Source of the DNA: Prochlorococcus sp. AG-402-L23
GTDB taxonomy: Bacteria; Cyanobacteriota; Cyanobacteriia; PCC-6307; Cyanobiaceae
DNA length: 64,000 nucleotides
NCBI GenBank assembly: GCA_003216635.1
Contig: QCIO01000001.1
Location: 124,001-188,000 of the forward strand
Direction of reading: 5' to 3'
In this document: piece after piece, positions 18,596 to 27,279 of the stretch
Numbering within the stretch: the stretch's first letter is position 1
How the letters are laid out: every line of letters begins with the position of its first letter
Notes under the pieces: generated by a model
The model's input: the letters and a program-made list of their open reading frames with translations, nothing else
The model's database searches: none
What the model was told of the DNA's origin: nothing
Program-made: the position numbers and the translations under genes

Positions 18596-19008
18596 AAATA
18601 GCTATGTATTGAATAAATAACCACTCCCCATATCTGTACATCAATATGGTTTTTAAAGCTAAAATCAGGATAATTATCATTTTCTGCTTTTAAATATAAT
18701 TCATCATTTTTTATAGATAATCTTTTTATTGTAAATTCCCCGTCTATCATTGCAATGACAATATCCCCTGGCTTGGCTATTAAACTCTTGTCTACTATTA
18801 TTAAATCTTTATCTTTAATTCCTGCATTTCTCATTGATTCACCTTTAACTCTAAGAAAAAAAGTGCTAAACGGATTAGATATTAAATGTTCATTTAAATC
18901 AATATTTTCTTCCGTATAGTCATCTGCGGGAGAAGGAAATCCTGCAGATACCGAATCATTTAATAAGGGGATTCTGAACCTTTTAGTAGTTGAATTAAAC
19001 AAATCCAA
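18592..19008 (-). CDS. umuD: UmuD, S24 self-cleaving subunit of DNA polymerase V
   Basis: Partner of UmuC, activated by RecA-stimulated self-cleavage. The 138 residues include the Ala22-Gly23 cleavage pair (SAGFPSPADD), the nucleophile Ser58 in KGESM and the general base Lys95 in EFTIKRL, exactly the S24 layout. The start is TTG at 19008 (reading MDLFNSTT); no better in-frame start precedes it. It has no N-terminal DNA-binding domain, so it is not LexA. The LexA-type box lies only 14 bases upstream of the start codon. Confidence 0.94.
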   Translation of the reverse strand: MDLFNSTTKRFRIPLLNDSVSAGFPSPADDYTEENIDLNEHLISNPFSTFFLRVKGESMRNAGIKDKDLIIVDKSLIAKPGDIVIAMIDGEFTIKRLSIKNDELYLKAENDNYPDFSFKNHIDVQIWGVVIYSIHSYL

Positions 19009-19021
19009 GACTTAAATTAAT

Positions 19022-19035
19022 AGTATATATGTACT
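19022..19035 (-). promoter_or_regulatory. Candidate LexA (SOS) box upstream of umuD
   Basis: The sequence AGTATATATGTACT fits the cyanobacterial SOS box AGTAC-N4-GTACT with a single mismatch. On the minus strand it overlaps a good -10 hexamer, TATACT (19027-19022), so bound LexA would block the promoter. Predicted transcription start is within about 10 bases of the umuD start codon. The rest of the 99-base gap between rlmH and umuD is AT-rich, with one short palindrome at 19088-19102. Confidence 0.7.
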
Positions 19036-19107
19036 ATATAATAAAAATTAAAAAAATAGTTAGTTATTAAATTTTTATAGATTAATTTTAGATTAAATCT
19101 AATCTTT

Positions 19108-19524
19108 TTAAGAACGATGGTAAGGGGAGTTGTTAGATATAGAAACAGCTCTATAGATTTGCTCGATTAGAATTAATCTAGCTAATTCATGAGGAAAAGT
19201 TAAAGGAGACAAACTTAGTATAAGATCTGAATTTTTTTTTATAACTGAACTTATTCCATCAGTATCACCGATTAAGAAATTAATTTTCTTATTTTTAAAA
19301 CTTAAGAGAAAAGAACATAGTTCAACTGAATTAAACTGCTTCCCTTCTTCACTTAGGCAGATAATAATATTGTTATTAGATCTAAGATTATTTAAATTAA
19401 AAGTCTTTAACTCATTAATGATAAGTTCAGGCATTCTTTTTTTGTATTGATTAATTCCATCTCTAATCCAAAGTTTCTTTATTTTGCCAATAGCATAAAT
19501 TGTTAATCTATTACTCTGCAGCAT
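19108..19524 (-). CDS. rlmH: 23S rRNA (pseudouridine1915-N3)-methyltransferase
   Basis: Methylates pseudouridine 1915 in helix 69 of 23S rRNA. The 138-residue SPOUT protein shows [24 protein letters not shown] at the start, the SAM-binding [10 protein letters not shown] loop, and the conserved C-terminal [14 protein letters not shown]...PYHRS end. Length is close to the usual 155. It is followed downstream by umuD after 99 bases containing the LexA box, so rlmH is probably outside SOS control. Confidence 0.92.
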   Translation of the reverse strand: MLQSNRLTIYAIGKIKKLWIRDGINQYKKRMPELIINELKTFNLNNLRSNNNIIICLSEEGKQFNSVELCSFLLSFKNKKINFLIGDTDGISSVIKKNSDLILSLSPLTFPHELARLILIEQIYRAVSISNNSPYHRS

Positions 19525-19543
19525 AAGTAAATGTTAAAACAAA

Positions 19544-19876
19544 TTATTCATCAAGAAGATAATTAAATTCATCATATAGTTCCTCTTCGGTTGTTAATTT
19601 CTTAGAAAAATTATCTTTTCTAGAATTCATATTAAATTGATTAAGCTCACTTTTTCTTAGTGAATTATTAATGTTAGAAGTCTCTTCTAAAGATTCTGAA
19701 TTATCAATTAACGAATAAAAAATTTTATTGGGATCTTCTGAATTAAGTGGATTAGAGATTAAATTATCATTGTTATATATATTTGTGTAATTACTTATAT
19801 TTTTACTTTCGTTATTTAAATTTTTATTTTTTTTAAATTTATTGAGTTTATCTAAATTTTTTTTTGATAAGCTCAT
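19544..19876 (-). CDS. Asn/Lys/Ser-rich hypothetical protein
   Basis: A 110-residue, highly polar protein with no membrane segment and no recognised domain. Asparagine is the dominant residue through most of its length, and it looks disordered apart from the acidic C-terminus TTEEELYDEFNYLLDE, which could form a helix. It lies 19 bases upstream of rlmH in the same direction, so co-transcription is likely. The bounded frame, tight spacing and structured acidic end argue for a real gene, but AT-rich DNA favours chance Asn/Lys ORFs. Confidence 0.6.
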   Translation of the reverse strand: MSLSKKNLDKLNKFKKNKNLNNESKNISNYTNIYNNDNLISNPLNSEDPNKIFYSLIDNSESLEETSNINNSLRKSELNQFNMNSRKDNFSKKLTTEEELYDEFNYLLDE

Positions 19877-19932
19877 GATATAAAGTATTAAATAAATTCA
19901 TATTTAATTTAAACATATTATTTATCTTTTAG

Positions 19933-20757
19933 ATGAATTCTAAAAACTATCATCAAAAAAAAAGATTTGGACAACACTGGTTGGTAAATAAAAAAATATT
20001 AGAAAAAATTAAAGAAATTGCTGTTCTTAATGAAAATGACTTTATTTTAGAAATTGGTCCAGGTAAAGGAGCTTTAACATCTAAGTTATTAGATTCGGAA
20101 ATTAAAAAATTACATGCGATTGAATTAGATAAAGATTTAATAAATTTATTAAATGATAAATTCAATAATAATGATAAGTTTTCACTTCAGCAGGGAGATA
20201 TTCTTACTGTTAATTTAGATTCGATTAATAAGAAGATTACAAAAGTGATTGCAAATATTCCTTACAATATAACTGGCCCAATATTGGATATCTTCATAGG
20301 TCGATTGGGCATTATAAGAAACTATAATTACGAAAAAATAATTTTTTTAATGCAGAAAGACGTTTTAGATAGGATTTTGTCAAAAGAAGGAAGTCCAAAT
20401 GCTGGTGCGCTTAGTGTAAGAATGCAACTCTTATCAAAAATAAAAAAAATTTGCGATGTACCGCCTTCATCATTTAGTCCGCCTCCAAAAGTTTTTTCTT
20501 CTTTAGTAGTTTTCGAACCAATTAAAAATGATTTAAGATTAGATATTAGTCTAGAAAAATATATAGATAAACTTCTTAGAATTTCATTTAATTCAAGAAG
20601 AAAAATGCTTAGAAATACTCTTAATTCAATACTTACAAATGAAGAGATAAATGAATTATCTGAATATTCAAAAGTTTGTTTTAATTTAAGACCACAAGAT
20701 ATTTCAATTGACCAATGGATTAAGCTTGCAGAAAATTGTATTAAAATTAAAAAATAA
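19933..20757 (+). CDS. rsmA: 16S rRNA (adenine1518/1519-N6)-dimethyltransferase
   Basis: KsgA/RsmA, which dimethylates two adjacent adenines in helix 45 of 16S rRNA late in 30S assembly. The 274 residues show [11 protein letters not shown] at the N-terminus (Trp replacing the more usual Phe of QNFL/QHFL), SAM motif [11 protein letters not shown] near residue 40, the catalytic [10 protein letters not shown] motif near residue 107 and the C-terminal [12 protein letters not shown]. It starts a plus-strand run with ispE 12 bases downstream. Confidence 0.96.
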   Translation: MNSKNYHQKKRFGQHWLVNKKILEKIKEIAVLNENDFILEIGPGKGALTSKLLDSEIKKLHAIELDKDLINLLNDKFNNNDKFSLQQGDILTVNLDSINKKITKVIANIPYNITGPILDIFIGRLGIIRNYNYEKIIFLMQKDVLDRILSKEGSPNAGALSVRMQLLSKIKKICDVPPSSFSPPPKVFSSLVVFEPIKNDLRLDISLEKYIDKLLRISFNSRRKMLRNTLNSILTNEEINELSEYSKVCFNLRPQDISIDQWIKLAENCIKIKK

Positions 20758-20769
20758 AAATTTAGGTAT

Positions 20770-21705
20770 ATGCAAGATTTAGCTAAAACAAAAATTATTA
20801 TAAAATCTCCTGCGAAAATAAATTTACACCTTGAAGTTATAGGTAAAAGGAAGGATGGATTCCATGAGTTAGCAATGATTATGCAAAATATTGATCTTTT
20901 TGATTATTTAGAATTTCAAATTAACAATGAAGGTTTAATTAAACTTGATTCTGATTGTAATGATTTAAGCTTATCTAGTGATAACTTAATTGTTAAATCA
21001 GCAAATCTATTAAGGAAAAAATCAAATATAGATTTCGGTGCGAATATATTTTTAAGAAAAAATATTCCAATTGGTGCAGGATTAGCTGGTGGATCCAGTA
21101 ATGCTGCAGCAACATTAATTGGTCTTAATAAATTATGGGATTTGAACTTAGATCAAGAAACATTATGTTCATTAGCATCAACTTTAGGATCTGATATTCC
21201 CTTTTTTATAAATGGTGGTTTTCAATTATGTTTTGGAAGAGGCGAAATTTTGGAGAAATTAGATTCAAACTTTGAATATGGAGTAATTCTTTTAAAAAAT
21301 CCAAATGTATCAGTATCTACTGCTGAAACTTATAAAAAATATAGTAATAGATTTTGTGATGAATATCTTACTAATAGAGAAATGATTGAGAACATAAGAA
21401 AAAATGTAAGAGATAATGGTTTAAATAACTTAAATTTTGATAATCAACATTTAGCTATAAAAAATGATTTGCAATTAGTTGTTGAAAATGACAATGATTC
21501 TGTAAAGCAGGCATTATATTTACTTTCTAAATTAGAGAATAGTCTGACATTTTCAATGAGTGGATCAGGCCCCACATGCTTTGCACTCTTTAAAGATGTA
21601 GAGACTGCTAAAAAAGAATTAACTGCAAATTATAAATTATTTAAAGATAATGGTTACGATTCATGGGTTTGCACTTTCCTTAAAAAGGGAATAACATTCA
21701 TTTAA
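20770..21705 (+). CDS. ispE: 4-diphosphocytidyl-2-C-methyl-D-erythritol kinase
   Basis: Fourth enzyme of the MEP pathway, phosphorylating CDP-ME with ATP on the way to carotenoid, phytol and quinone side chains. GHMP-kinase features are clear: SPAKINLHLEVIGKRKDGFHEL at the N-terminus, the ATP loop PIGAGLAGGSSNAAATL near residue 100 and the C-terminal SMSGSGPTCFALF. The 311 residues match the family. Another MEP gene, dxs, is at 44342. It is 24 bases upstream of the DUF3082 gene. Confidence 0.96.
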   Translation: MQDLAKTKIIIKSPAKINLHLEVIGKRKDGFHELAMIMQNIDLFDYLEFQINNEGLIKLDSDCNDLSLSSDNLIVKSANLLRKKSNIDFGANIFLRKNIPIGAGLAGGSSNAAATLIGLNKLWDLNLDQETLCSLASTLGSDIPFFINGGFQLCFGRGEILEKLDSNFEYGVILLKNPNVSVSTAETYKKYSNRFCDEYLTNREMIENIRKNVRDNGLNNLNFDNQHLAIKNDLQLVVENDNDSVKQALYLLSKLENSLTFSMSGSGPTCFALFKDVETAKKELTANYKLFKDNGYDSWVCTFLKKGITFI

Positions 21706-21729
21706 ATTTTTTTTAAACAAAATTTTATT

Positions 21730-22032
21730 GTGGCTGATAATAGTAATGAGAATATTGAAAAAAATATTCCCGAAAAAGGACCATTAAATTTTATTGCAGG
21801 ATCATTAACCAGTTTTTTATTATTTATATTTTTTTATTTTTTAAGTAATAAAATTGCAATTTATTTTTCAATACATAAACCATCCAATTCTTCTGAAATA
21901 GTTCAAAGTATTTCTTCAAGTATTAATACCTTAATAATTGGATTATCTTTTTTGCTAACTTTTTCTTTTGCTTTTATAGGTATAGGACTTTTTATTGTAT
22001 TTATTCGCAGTTTTTTTCTGAAGAAAAGTTGA
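21730..22032 (+). CDS. DUF3082 family membrane protein
   Basis: A 100-residue protein with a polar N-terminus and two hydrophobic helices (about residues 20-42 and 68-95). The block GPLNFIAGSLTSFLLFIFFYFLSNKIA and the later SINTLIIGLSFLLTFSFAFIGIGLF match the cyanobacterial DUF3082 family as I recall it; function unknown. It begins with GTG at 21730, reading MADNSN. It stands between ispE and pdhB. Confidence 0.7.
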   Translation: MADNSNENIEKNIPEKGPLNFIAGSLTSFLLFIFFYFLSNKIAIYFSIHKPSNSSEIVQSISSSINTLIIGLSFLLTFSFAFIGIGLFIVFIRSFFLKKS

Positions 22033-22066
22033 ATTGCGAATATTATTAAGGAAACAATTTATTTGA

Positions 22067-22162
22067 ATGTCTTTACATGACCTTGGACTTTTAATACTTT
22101 TGCTTTCACCAGGAATGATTTTGTCAATATTACTACTTATAACCTTTGCTGAAGGAGGTTGA
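22067..22162 (+). CDS. 31-residue putative membrane peptide
   Basis: An ATG-started frame of 31 codons plus TGA encodes one hydrophobic helix (LGLLILLLSPGMILSILLLITFA) ending in EGG. Its size and single helix resemble small photosynthetic-complex subunits such as PetL, PetN or PsbM, but it matches none I know. It fits neatly in the 179-base gap between the DUF3082 gene and pdhB. The upstream stretch AAGGAAACA about 12-16 bases before the ATG is a moderate ribosome-binding signal. Could be a chance ORF; conservation would decide. Confidence 0.5.
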   Translation: MSLHDLGLLILLLSPGMILSILLLITFAEGG

Positions 22163-22211
22163 ATTATTCAAAGTGGTAGGATTATATATGTGATTAATTA
22201 GGTAATTAATT

Positions 22212-23195
22212 GTGGCTGGAACATTATTATTTAATGCTTTGAAAGAGGCAATTGATGAAGAAATGGCAAATGATCTAAATGTGTGCGTTATGGGGGAAGA
22301 TGTTGGTCAATATGGAGGATCTTATAAGGTAACTAAGGATTTATATGAAAAATATGGAGAGTTAAGAGTCTTAGATACTCCAATTGCAGAGAATAGTTTT
22401 ACGGGTATGGCTGTGGGAGCAGCAATGACTGGCTTAAGACCAATAGTAGAAGGAATGAATATGGGTTTTTTGCTTTTAGCTTTTAACCAGATATCAAATA
22501 ATATGGGTATGCTTAGATATACAAGTGGCGGAAATTATAAAATACCAGCAGTAGTTCGAGGACCTGGAGGAGTTGGTCGTCAACTTGGTGCTGAGCACAG
22601 TCAAAGACTTGAAGCATATTTTCATGCAGTTCCTGGCATAAAGATTGTTGCATGCAGTACACCCACAAATGCTAAAGGTTTAATGAAAGCAGCTATAAGA
22701 GATGATAATCCGGTTCTATTTTTCGAACATGTTCTTCTATACAATTTGTCTGAAGAATTACCTGACGGTGATTATACTTGCGCTTTAGATCAGGCTGACG
22801 TTGTAAAAGAAGGTAAAGATATTACTTTATTAACTTATTCAAGAATGAGACATCACTGCCTTAAAGCTGTTGAAGAATTAGAAAAAAAAGGAATAGATGT
22901 TGAGTTAATAGATTTAATAAGTTTAAAACCATTTGATATGGAAACCATCTCAAAATCAATAAGAAAAACAAATAAAGTAATTATTGTTGAAGAATGTATG
23001 AAGACTGGAGGTATTGGTGCAGAATTAATTGCCTTGATTACAGAAGAGTGTTTCGATGATCTTGATGCCCGACCAATTAGATTATCTAGTCAGGATATTC
23101 CAACGCCTTATAATGGAAATCTTGAGAATTTGACAATAATCCAACCACATCAAATAGTTGAAAAAGTTGAAGATTTAATTTGTGGGAGTATATAG
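22212..23195 (+). CDS. pdhB: Pyruvate dehydrogenase E1 component, beta subunit
   Basis: With PdhA forms the thiamine-diphosphate enzyme that decarboxylates pyruvate and passes the acetyl group to E2, supplying acetyl-CoA. The 327 residues show the transketolase pyrimidine-binding domain ([33 protein letters not shown]) and the C-terminal transketolase domain ([16 protein letters not shown]). It begins with GTG at 22212, reading [10 protein letters not shown]. Only 3 bases separate it from secD. pdhA is not in the window. Confidence 0.96.
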   Translation: MAGTLLFNALKEAIDEEMANDLNVCVMGEDVGQYGGSYKVTKDLYEKYGELRVLDTPIAENSFTGMAVGAAMTGLRPIVEGMNMGFLLLAFNQISNNMGMLRYTSGGNYKIPAVVRGPGGVGRQLGAEHSQRLEAYFHAVPGIKIVACSTPTNAKGLMKAAIRDDNPVLFFEHVLLYNLSEELPDGDYTCALDQADVVKEGKDITLLTYSRMRHHCLKAVEELEKKGIDVELIDLISLKPFDMETISKSIRKTNKVIIVEECMKTGGIGAELIALITEECFDDLDARPIRLSSQDIPTPYNGNLENLTIIQPHQIVEKVEDLICGSI

Positions 23196-23198
23196 ACA

Positions 23199-24668
23199 AT
23201 GAAAAGAAGGCAAGGTTGGCTTTTCTTTATTATATTTCTACTTACTTTATCTCTTTATCTATTAATAAATTATCCCTTACAGTTAGGATTGGATTTAAAA
23301 GGGGGTTCTCAACTTACACTACAAATTATTAAAGAGGAAGGAAAGGTAACAAGGGATGAACTTGAAGCAGTTAATTCGGTTATAGATAAACGCGTTAACA
23401 ATTTAGGGGTTTCCGAGTCTAACTTGCAAACCCTAGGTGGTGATCAATTGATTTTAGAATTACCTGGTGAACAAAATCCATTAGTTGCTTCAAGGGTATT
23501 AGGTAAGACTGCTTTATTAGAATTTAGAATCCAAAAAGAAGGAACATCTACAGATTTAAAAACCCTTCAACTACAAAGATTGAGTATTAAAGAATTAATT
23601 GAACAATATTCCTCTGCAGAAAATAGTCAAAATGATTATAATTTCTTAAAAGTTATTCAAGATGATCTTAAAGAGATAGAGCAAGAATTAAATTACTCAT
23701 TTACTAGTAATGATTTATATGGGCAGTTAATTGAAATCAAAAAGTATGTTGATAAAGAAATTACAAATTTATTTATTAAAACAGACTTGTCTGGTAAGGA
23801 TCTTATTAACGCAGGAAGGAGACAAGAACAAACAAATAGTAATTGGGAAGTTTTATTAACTTTTAGTAATTCAGGCGGCGAAAAGTTTGCAGAAATTACA
23901 AAGTCAATTGCTGGCACTAATCAATTATTGGCTATCATTCTAGATGGCGAATCAATAAGTGAAGCCAGTGTTGGTAATCAGTTTGCTAATACTGGGATTA
24001 CAGGTGGATCAGCAACAATAAGCGGCAATTTTAGTGCTGAAAATGCTAGAGAATTAGAAGTTCAACTTAAAGGAGGTTCATTGCCATTACCAATTGAAAT
24101 AGTAGAAACTAACACTATAGGAGCTCTGTTGGGATCCAATAATATTTTAAAAAGTCTTTATGCAGCTATTAGTGGATTAATTTTTGTTGGTATATTTATG
24201 ATTTTTAATTATAGAATTTTAGGTTTTGTTTCAGTTCTTTCTTTAGTACTTTATGGTTTCTTTAACTTAGCCCTATATTCTTTAATTCCTGTAACTTTGA
24301 CATTACCGGGTATATCTGGGCTTATACTTAGCATTGGTATGGCTGTTGATGCAAACATTCTAATATTTGAGAGAATTAGAGAAGAATTATATGATGGTAA
24401 TACTCTTACAAGATCTATTGATAGCGGTTTTCAAAGAGCTAATTCATCCATAGTTGACGGCCATATTACAACTCTTCTAAGTTGTTTTGTATTGTTTTTA
24501 TTAGGTGCAAATTTTGTTAAAGGTTTTGCCGCAACATTAGGTATTGGAGTCTTAATAAGCTTGTTTACCTCATTAAATTGTTCTAAAACTATTTTGCGAT
24601 TTTTTACAACATATCAATCTTTAAGACAAAAAAATCTCTATCTTCCAAAGAATAATTTTTTAAATTAA
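23199..24668 (+). CDS. secD: Protein translocase subunit SecD
   Basis: Membrane part of the SecDF complex that uses the proton gradient to help pull proteins across the membrane. The 489 residues contain TM1 at the N-terminus, the LGLDLKGGSQLTL motif (about residue 30-42), the periplasmic/lumenal domain, and five C-terminal helices with the GMAVDANILIFERIREE motif near residue 387. Intermediate in length between Bacillus and E. coli forms. secF follows after 22 bases. Confidence 0.96.
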   Translation: MKRRQGWLFFIIFLLTLSLYLLINYPLQLGLDLKGGSQLTLQIIKEEGKVTRDELEAVNSVIDKRVNNLGVSESNLQTLGGDQLILELPGEQNPLVASRVLGKTALLEFRIQKEGTSTDLKTLQLQRLSIKELIEQYSSAENSQNDYNFLKVIQDDLKEIEQELNYSFTSNDLYGQLIEIKKYVDKEITNLFIKTDLSGKDLINAGRRQEQTNSNWEVLLTFSNSGGEKFAEITKSIAGTNQLLAIILDGESISEASVGNQFANTGITGGSATISGNFSAENARELEVQLKGGSLPLPIEIVETNTIGALLGSNNILKSLYAAISGLIFVGIFMIFNYRILGFVSVLSLVLYGFFNLALYSLIPVTLTLPGISGLILSIGMAVDANILIFERIREELYDGNTLTRSIDSGFQRANSSIVDGHITTLLSCFVLFLLGANFVKGFAATLGIGVLISLFTSLNCSKTILRFFTTYQSLRQKNLYLPKNNFLN

Positions 24669-24690
24669 ATTTTTTATTTCTAATTTTCTC

Positions 24691-25605
24691 ATGAAATACA
24701 ATCTTGAACTAATAAAAAATAAAAGAAAGATAATTGGTTTTTCAACTGTTCTTATATTGTTGAGTCTTTTAGGAATTTTATATTCTACTTTTAACACTTC
24801 TTATAAGAAACCTATAAATTTAGGGATGGATTTTGTAGGGGGAAATGAACTAAGAATAGAAAGAGTTTGTAAAGAAGAATGTTCTAATTTTTCCCCTGAT
24901 TCAGTTTTAGAAAAGTTAAGAGAGATTTCCAAAAATAAAAACGTTTTAAATAATATTAAATTACAATTCCAAAATAATAATAAATTAATTTCAATAAGAA
25001 CCCCTTATTTGAGTATCGGAGAATCAAGTAATCTTATTAATAATCTTGATAATATTGTTGGACCTCTAAATTATGAGAGTAAGGATTCAAGATTAATAGG
25101 TCCAAAGCTTGGTAAAAGATTACTTACTAATTGCGTTACTTCATTGTTTGTTTCTTTATTTGCAATATCTTTATATATAACAATTAGATTTGATAAAAAA
25201 TATGCATTATTTGCACTATTAGCTTTATTTCATGATTTAGTAATTGTTTTTGGTATATTCTCCTGGTTGGGAGTTATATTATCTGTCGAGGTAAATAGTT
25301 TATTTGCTGTGTCCTTGTTAACCATAGCTGGTTATTCTGTAAATGATACTGTTGTTATATTTGACAGAATTCGTGAGAATTTAAATTCAAAGAAAGAAGG
25401 CTATAACGAAACTATTCAATTATCAGTTAACGAATCATTTAGGAGAACAACTTTTACCAGTATTACAACCCTTATCCCTTTATTAAGCATAATTTTGTTT
25501 GGATCTTACTCATTATTTTGGTTTTCTTTGGCCTTATCATTAGGAATAATAGTTGGAAGTTATTCAAGTATTTTACTGGCTCCATCTTTGTTGCTTAAAG
25601 ACTGA
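24691..25605 (+). CDS. secF: Protein translocase subunit SecF
   Basis: Partner of SecD in protein export. The 304 residues include an N-terminal helix, the LGMDFVGGNELRI motif (about residue 47-59), a small external domain and a helical bundle with AGYSVNDTVVIFDRIREN near residue 212 and the NESFRRTTFTSITTL block. Length matches the family. It lies immediately after secD, as in most bacteria. Confidence 0.96.
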   Translation: MKYNLELIKNKRKIIGFSTVLILLSLLGILYSTFNTSYKKPINLGMDFVGGNELRIERVCKEECSNFSPDSVLEKLREISKNKNVLNNIKLQFQNNNKLISIRTPYLSIGESSNLINNLDNIVGPLNYESKDSRLIGPKLGKRLLTNCVTSLFVSLFAISLYITIRFDKKYALFALLALFHDLVIVFGIFSWLGVILSVEVNSLFAVSLLTIAGYSVNDTVVIFDRIRENLNSKKEGYNETIQLSVNESFRRTTFTSITTLIPLLSIILFGSYSLFWFSLALSLGIIVGSYSSILLAPSLLLKD

Positions 25606-25623
25606 GCTTTAGCTTCTAATTTT

Positions 25624-25806
25624 ATGAAATTGAATTACTATTTGATAATTTTATTTTCTTTAGTTTTAATAGATCTTTCTACTGAGTTAAGAATATTATT
25701 TGATCATTTTACTTTTAGTTCACTATATTTTGCTATAGGTAAAAATCCTTTAGCTTTCTTTATACTTTTTTCCTACCCATATTTATATAAAAAATTAATT
25801 AAGTAG
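25624..25806 (+). CDS. Small membrane protein after secF, function unknown
   Basis: A 60-residue frame with a hydrophobic N-terminal helix (residues about 5-22) and a second one near 40-55, ending in basic residues (YKKLIK). No family recognised. It starts 18 bases after secF and stops just before the end of the opposing AI-2E permease gene, filling the available space exactly, which favours a real gene. Ribosome-binding signal is weak. Confidence 0.55.
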   Translation: MKLNYYLIILFSLVLIDLSTELRILFDHFTFSSLYFAIGKNPLAFFILFSYPYLYKKLIK

Positions 25807-25808
25807 TT

Positions 25809-26852
25809 TTAAATATCTTTAAATGATTCTTTGATTAAAACCTGTATTACTACAGCTAATGGAAGAGATAGGATTAAGCCTAATGGACCAAAAATGAAGG
25901 TAAATCCAAATTGTGATATTAATGTCAAACCAGGAAGTAAGTTTGTTTTTTTCTTCATTATTGATGGCATTATTATATAGCTTTCAATATTTTGAATGAT
26001 TACATATGCTCCTAAAACTGCCAGTGGCTTCCAAAAATTATCTAGTAGTGCAATTGAGATTGGAAATATACCACTAATAACTGGACCTATATTTGGAATT
26101 ATATTAAGAACCATTGCTATTAAAGCATTTGAGACAACATATTTGACATCTAATATAGATAAAACTATTAATGATAATAGACCTACTGATAATGAGCTAA
26201 TTACCATAGAAAAGGTCCAATTTGCTAATGCAATATTGCATTTTTCCAGAATATTTCTAAATTTATTACGGTAATTTTTTGGAATTAATAGAAGTATATT
26301 TTCTTTATATTGTTTTGGTTCAATAGAAATCATCAAACTCACTGCTAATACGAATATTAATTTCAAAAGACCTGAACCCAGATTCCCTGCTATATTTATT
26401 AAATTCTTAAAACTTTCTTGAATGGCTTTTGCTATCGTTGAGACATCTGGAATGGTAACTACATTATTTATAAGATTGAATATGTCTATAACATTTTCTG
26501 ATTTTTCGCCATAAAATATATTATTAAATTTGTTCAGATTTGTATTAATTAAAATATTTATTTTTGATAAACCATTTGGAATATCAACTAGTATTTCATT
26601 GAATTCTTTTATAAACGGAGGCAATACAAGAATAAAAATAGTAAATACTATTACTGATATAACAGTTAATACAAGAAACAAAGAAAGCGATCGGGGAATT
26701 TTTAAACCCTTTTGCATTTGATTACATAAATTACATACAATATTAGAAATAACTAAAGAACAAATTATTAAGAGGAGAAAATCTCTTAAAGTCCAAATTA
26801 TTAATGAGGTGATTAAAATTACTACTAACTTGAAATATGATGTACTTCTCAA
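25809..26852 (-). CDS. AI-2E family (PerM/TqsA-type) membrane transporter
   Basis: A 347-residue membrane protein of the AI-2E transporter (UPF0118) family. It has an N-terminal pair of helices, a central amphipathic region (about residues 75-145) and a C-terminal helical bundle with the signature blocks IIPNIGPVISGIFPISIALL and LLPGLTLISQFGFTFIFGPLGLILSLPLAVV. Family members export small molecules or act as Na+/H+ antiporters; the substrate here is unknown. It lies 13 bases after psb28 in the same direction. Confidence 0.88.
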   Translation of the reverse strand: MRSTSYFKLVVILITSLIIWTLRDFLLLIICSLVISNIVCNLCNQMQKGLKIPRSLSLFLVLTVISVIVFTIFILVLPPFIKEFNEILVDIPNGLSKINILINTNLNKFNNIFYGEKSENVIDIFNLINNVVTIPDVSTIAKAIQESFKNLINIAGNLGSGLLKLIFVLAVSLMISIEPKQYKENILLLIPKNYRNKFRNILEKCNIALANWTFSMVISSLSVGLLSLIVLSILDVKYVVSNALIAMVLNIIPNIGPVISGIFPISIALLDNFWKPLAVLGAYVIIQNIESYIIMPSIMKKKTNLLPGLTLISQFGFTFIFGPLGLILSLPLAVVIQVLIKESFKDI

Positions 26853-26865
26853 TTTACAAAATATT

Positions 26866-27219
26866 CTACTTCTTCTCAGAATATCCTAATCCATTTGATT
26901 TGGCATAACTATTTGCAAATCTCATAAATCTATCAAAGTCTGAAGTGTTTTTCCAAATATAAACTGCTTCTAAAAAAATTGGTTCTCCATCAACAAACTT
27001 TACTTTAACTTCTCTAGTTATTATTTCACCTTCATTATCAATCATACGCATACCTGTGATTTCACCTTCTGTAATTGATGATAATGCCTGAGGTTTCTCG
27101 AATAAAAATAATGCTTGACCCGTTGTACCATCTTTACTCCTAGTCAGTCTTATTTCAGGAACTACTGGTTCATCTGTCCCTTCATAAAATTGTATTTTTG
27201 CAATTTTATTTAATGTCAT
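26866..27219 (-). CDS. psb28: Photosystem II assembly protein Psb28
   Basis: A soluble factor bound transiently at the cytosolic face of CP47 during PSII assembly and repair. The 117 residues match the family length; [35 protein letters not shown] near the start and [28 protein letters not shown] in the middle are characteristic. It leads the minus-strand pair psb28-AI-2E permease. The 60 bases upstream separate it from mnmH. Confidence 0.96.
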   Translation of the reverse strand: MTLNKIAKIQFYEGTDEPVVPEIRLTRSKDGTTGQALFLFEKPQALSSITEGEITGMRMIDNEGEIITREVKVKFVDGEPIFLEAVYIWKNTSDFDRFMRFANSYAKSNGLGYSEKK

Positions 27220-27279
27220 AATGTTTTTATAATAATTTATTATTTTAAGAAATTTTTTTTATTTTCGTTTGCAGGTATT

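Noticed and set aside
19088-19102. Palindrome TTAGATT-A-AATCTAA after rlmH
   Set aside because: Too short and A/T-rich, no T run for a terminator; likely chance.
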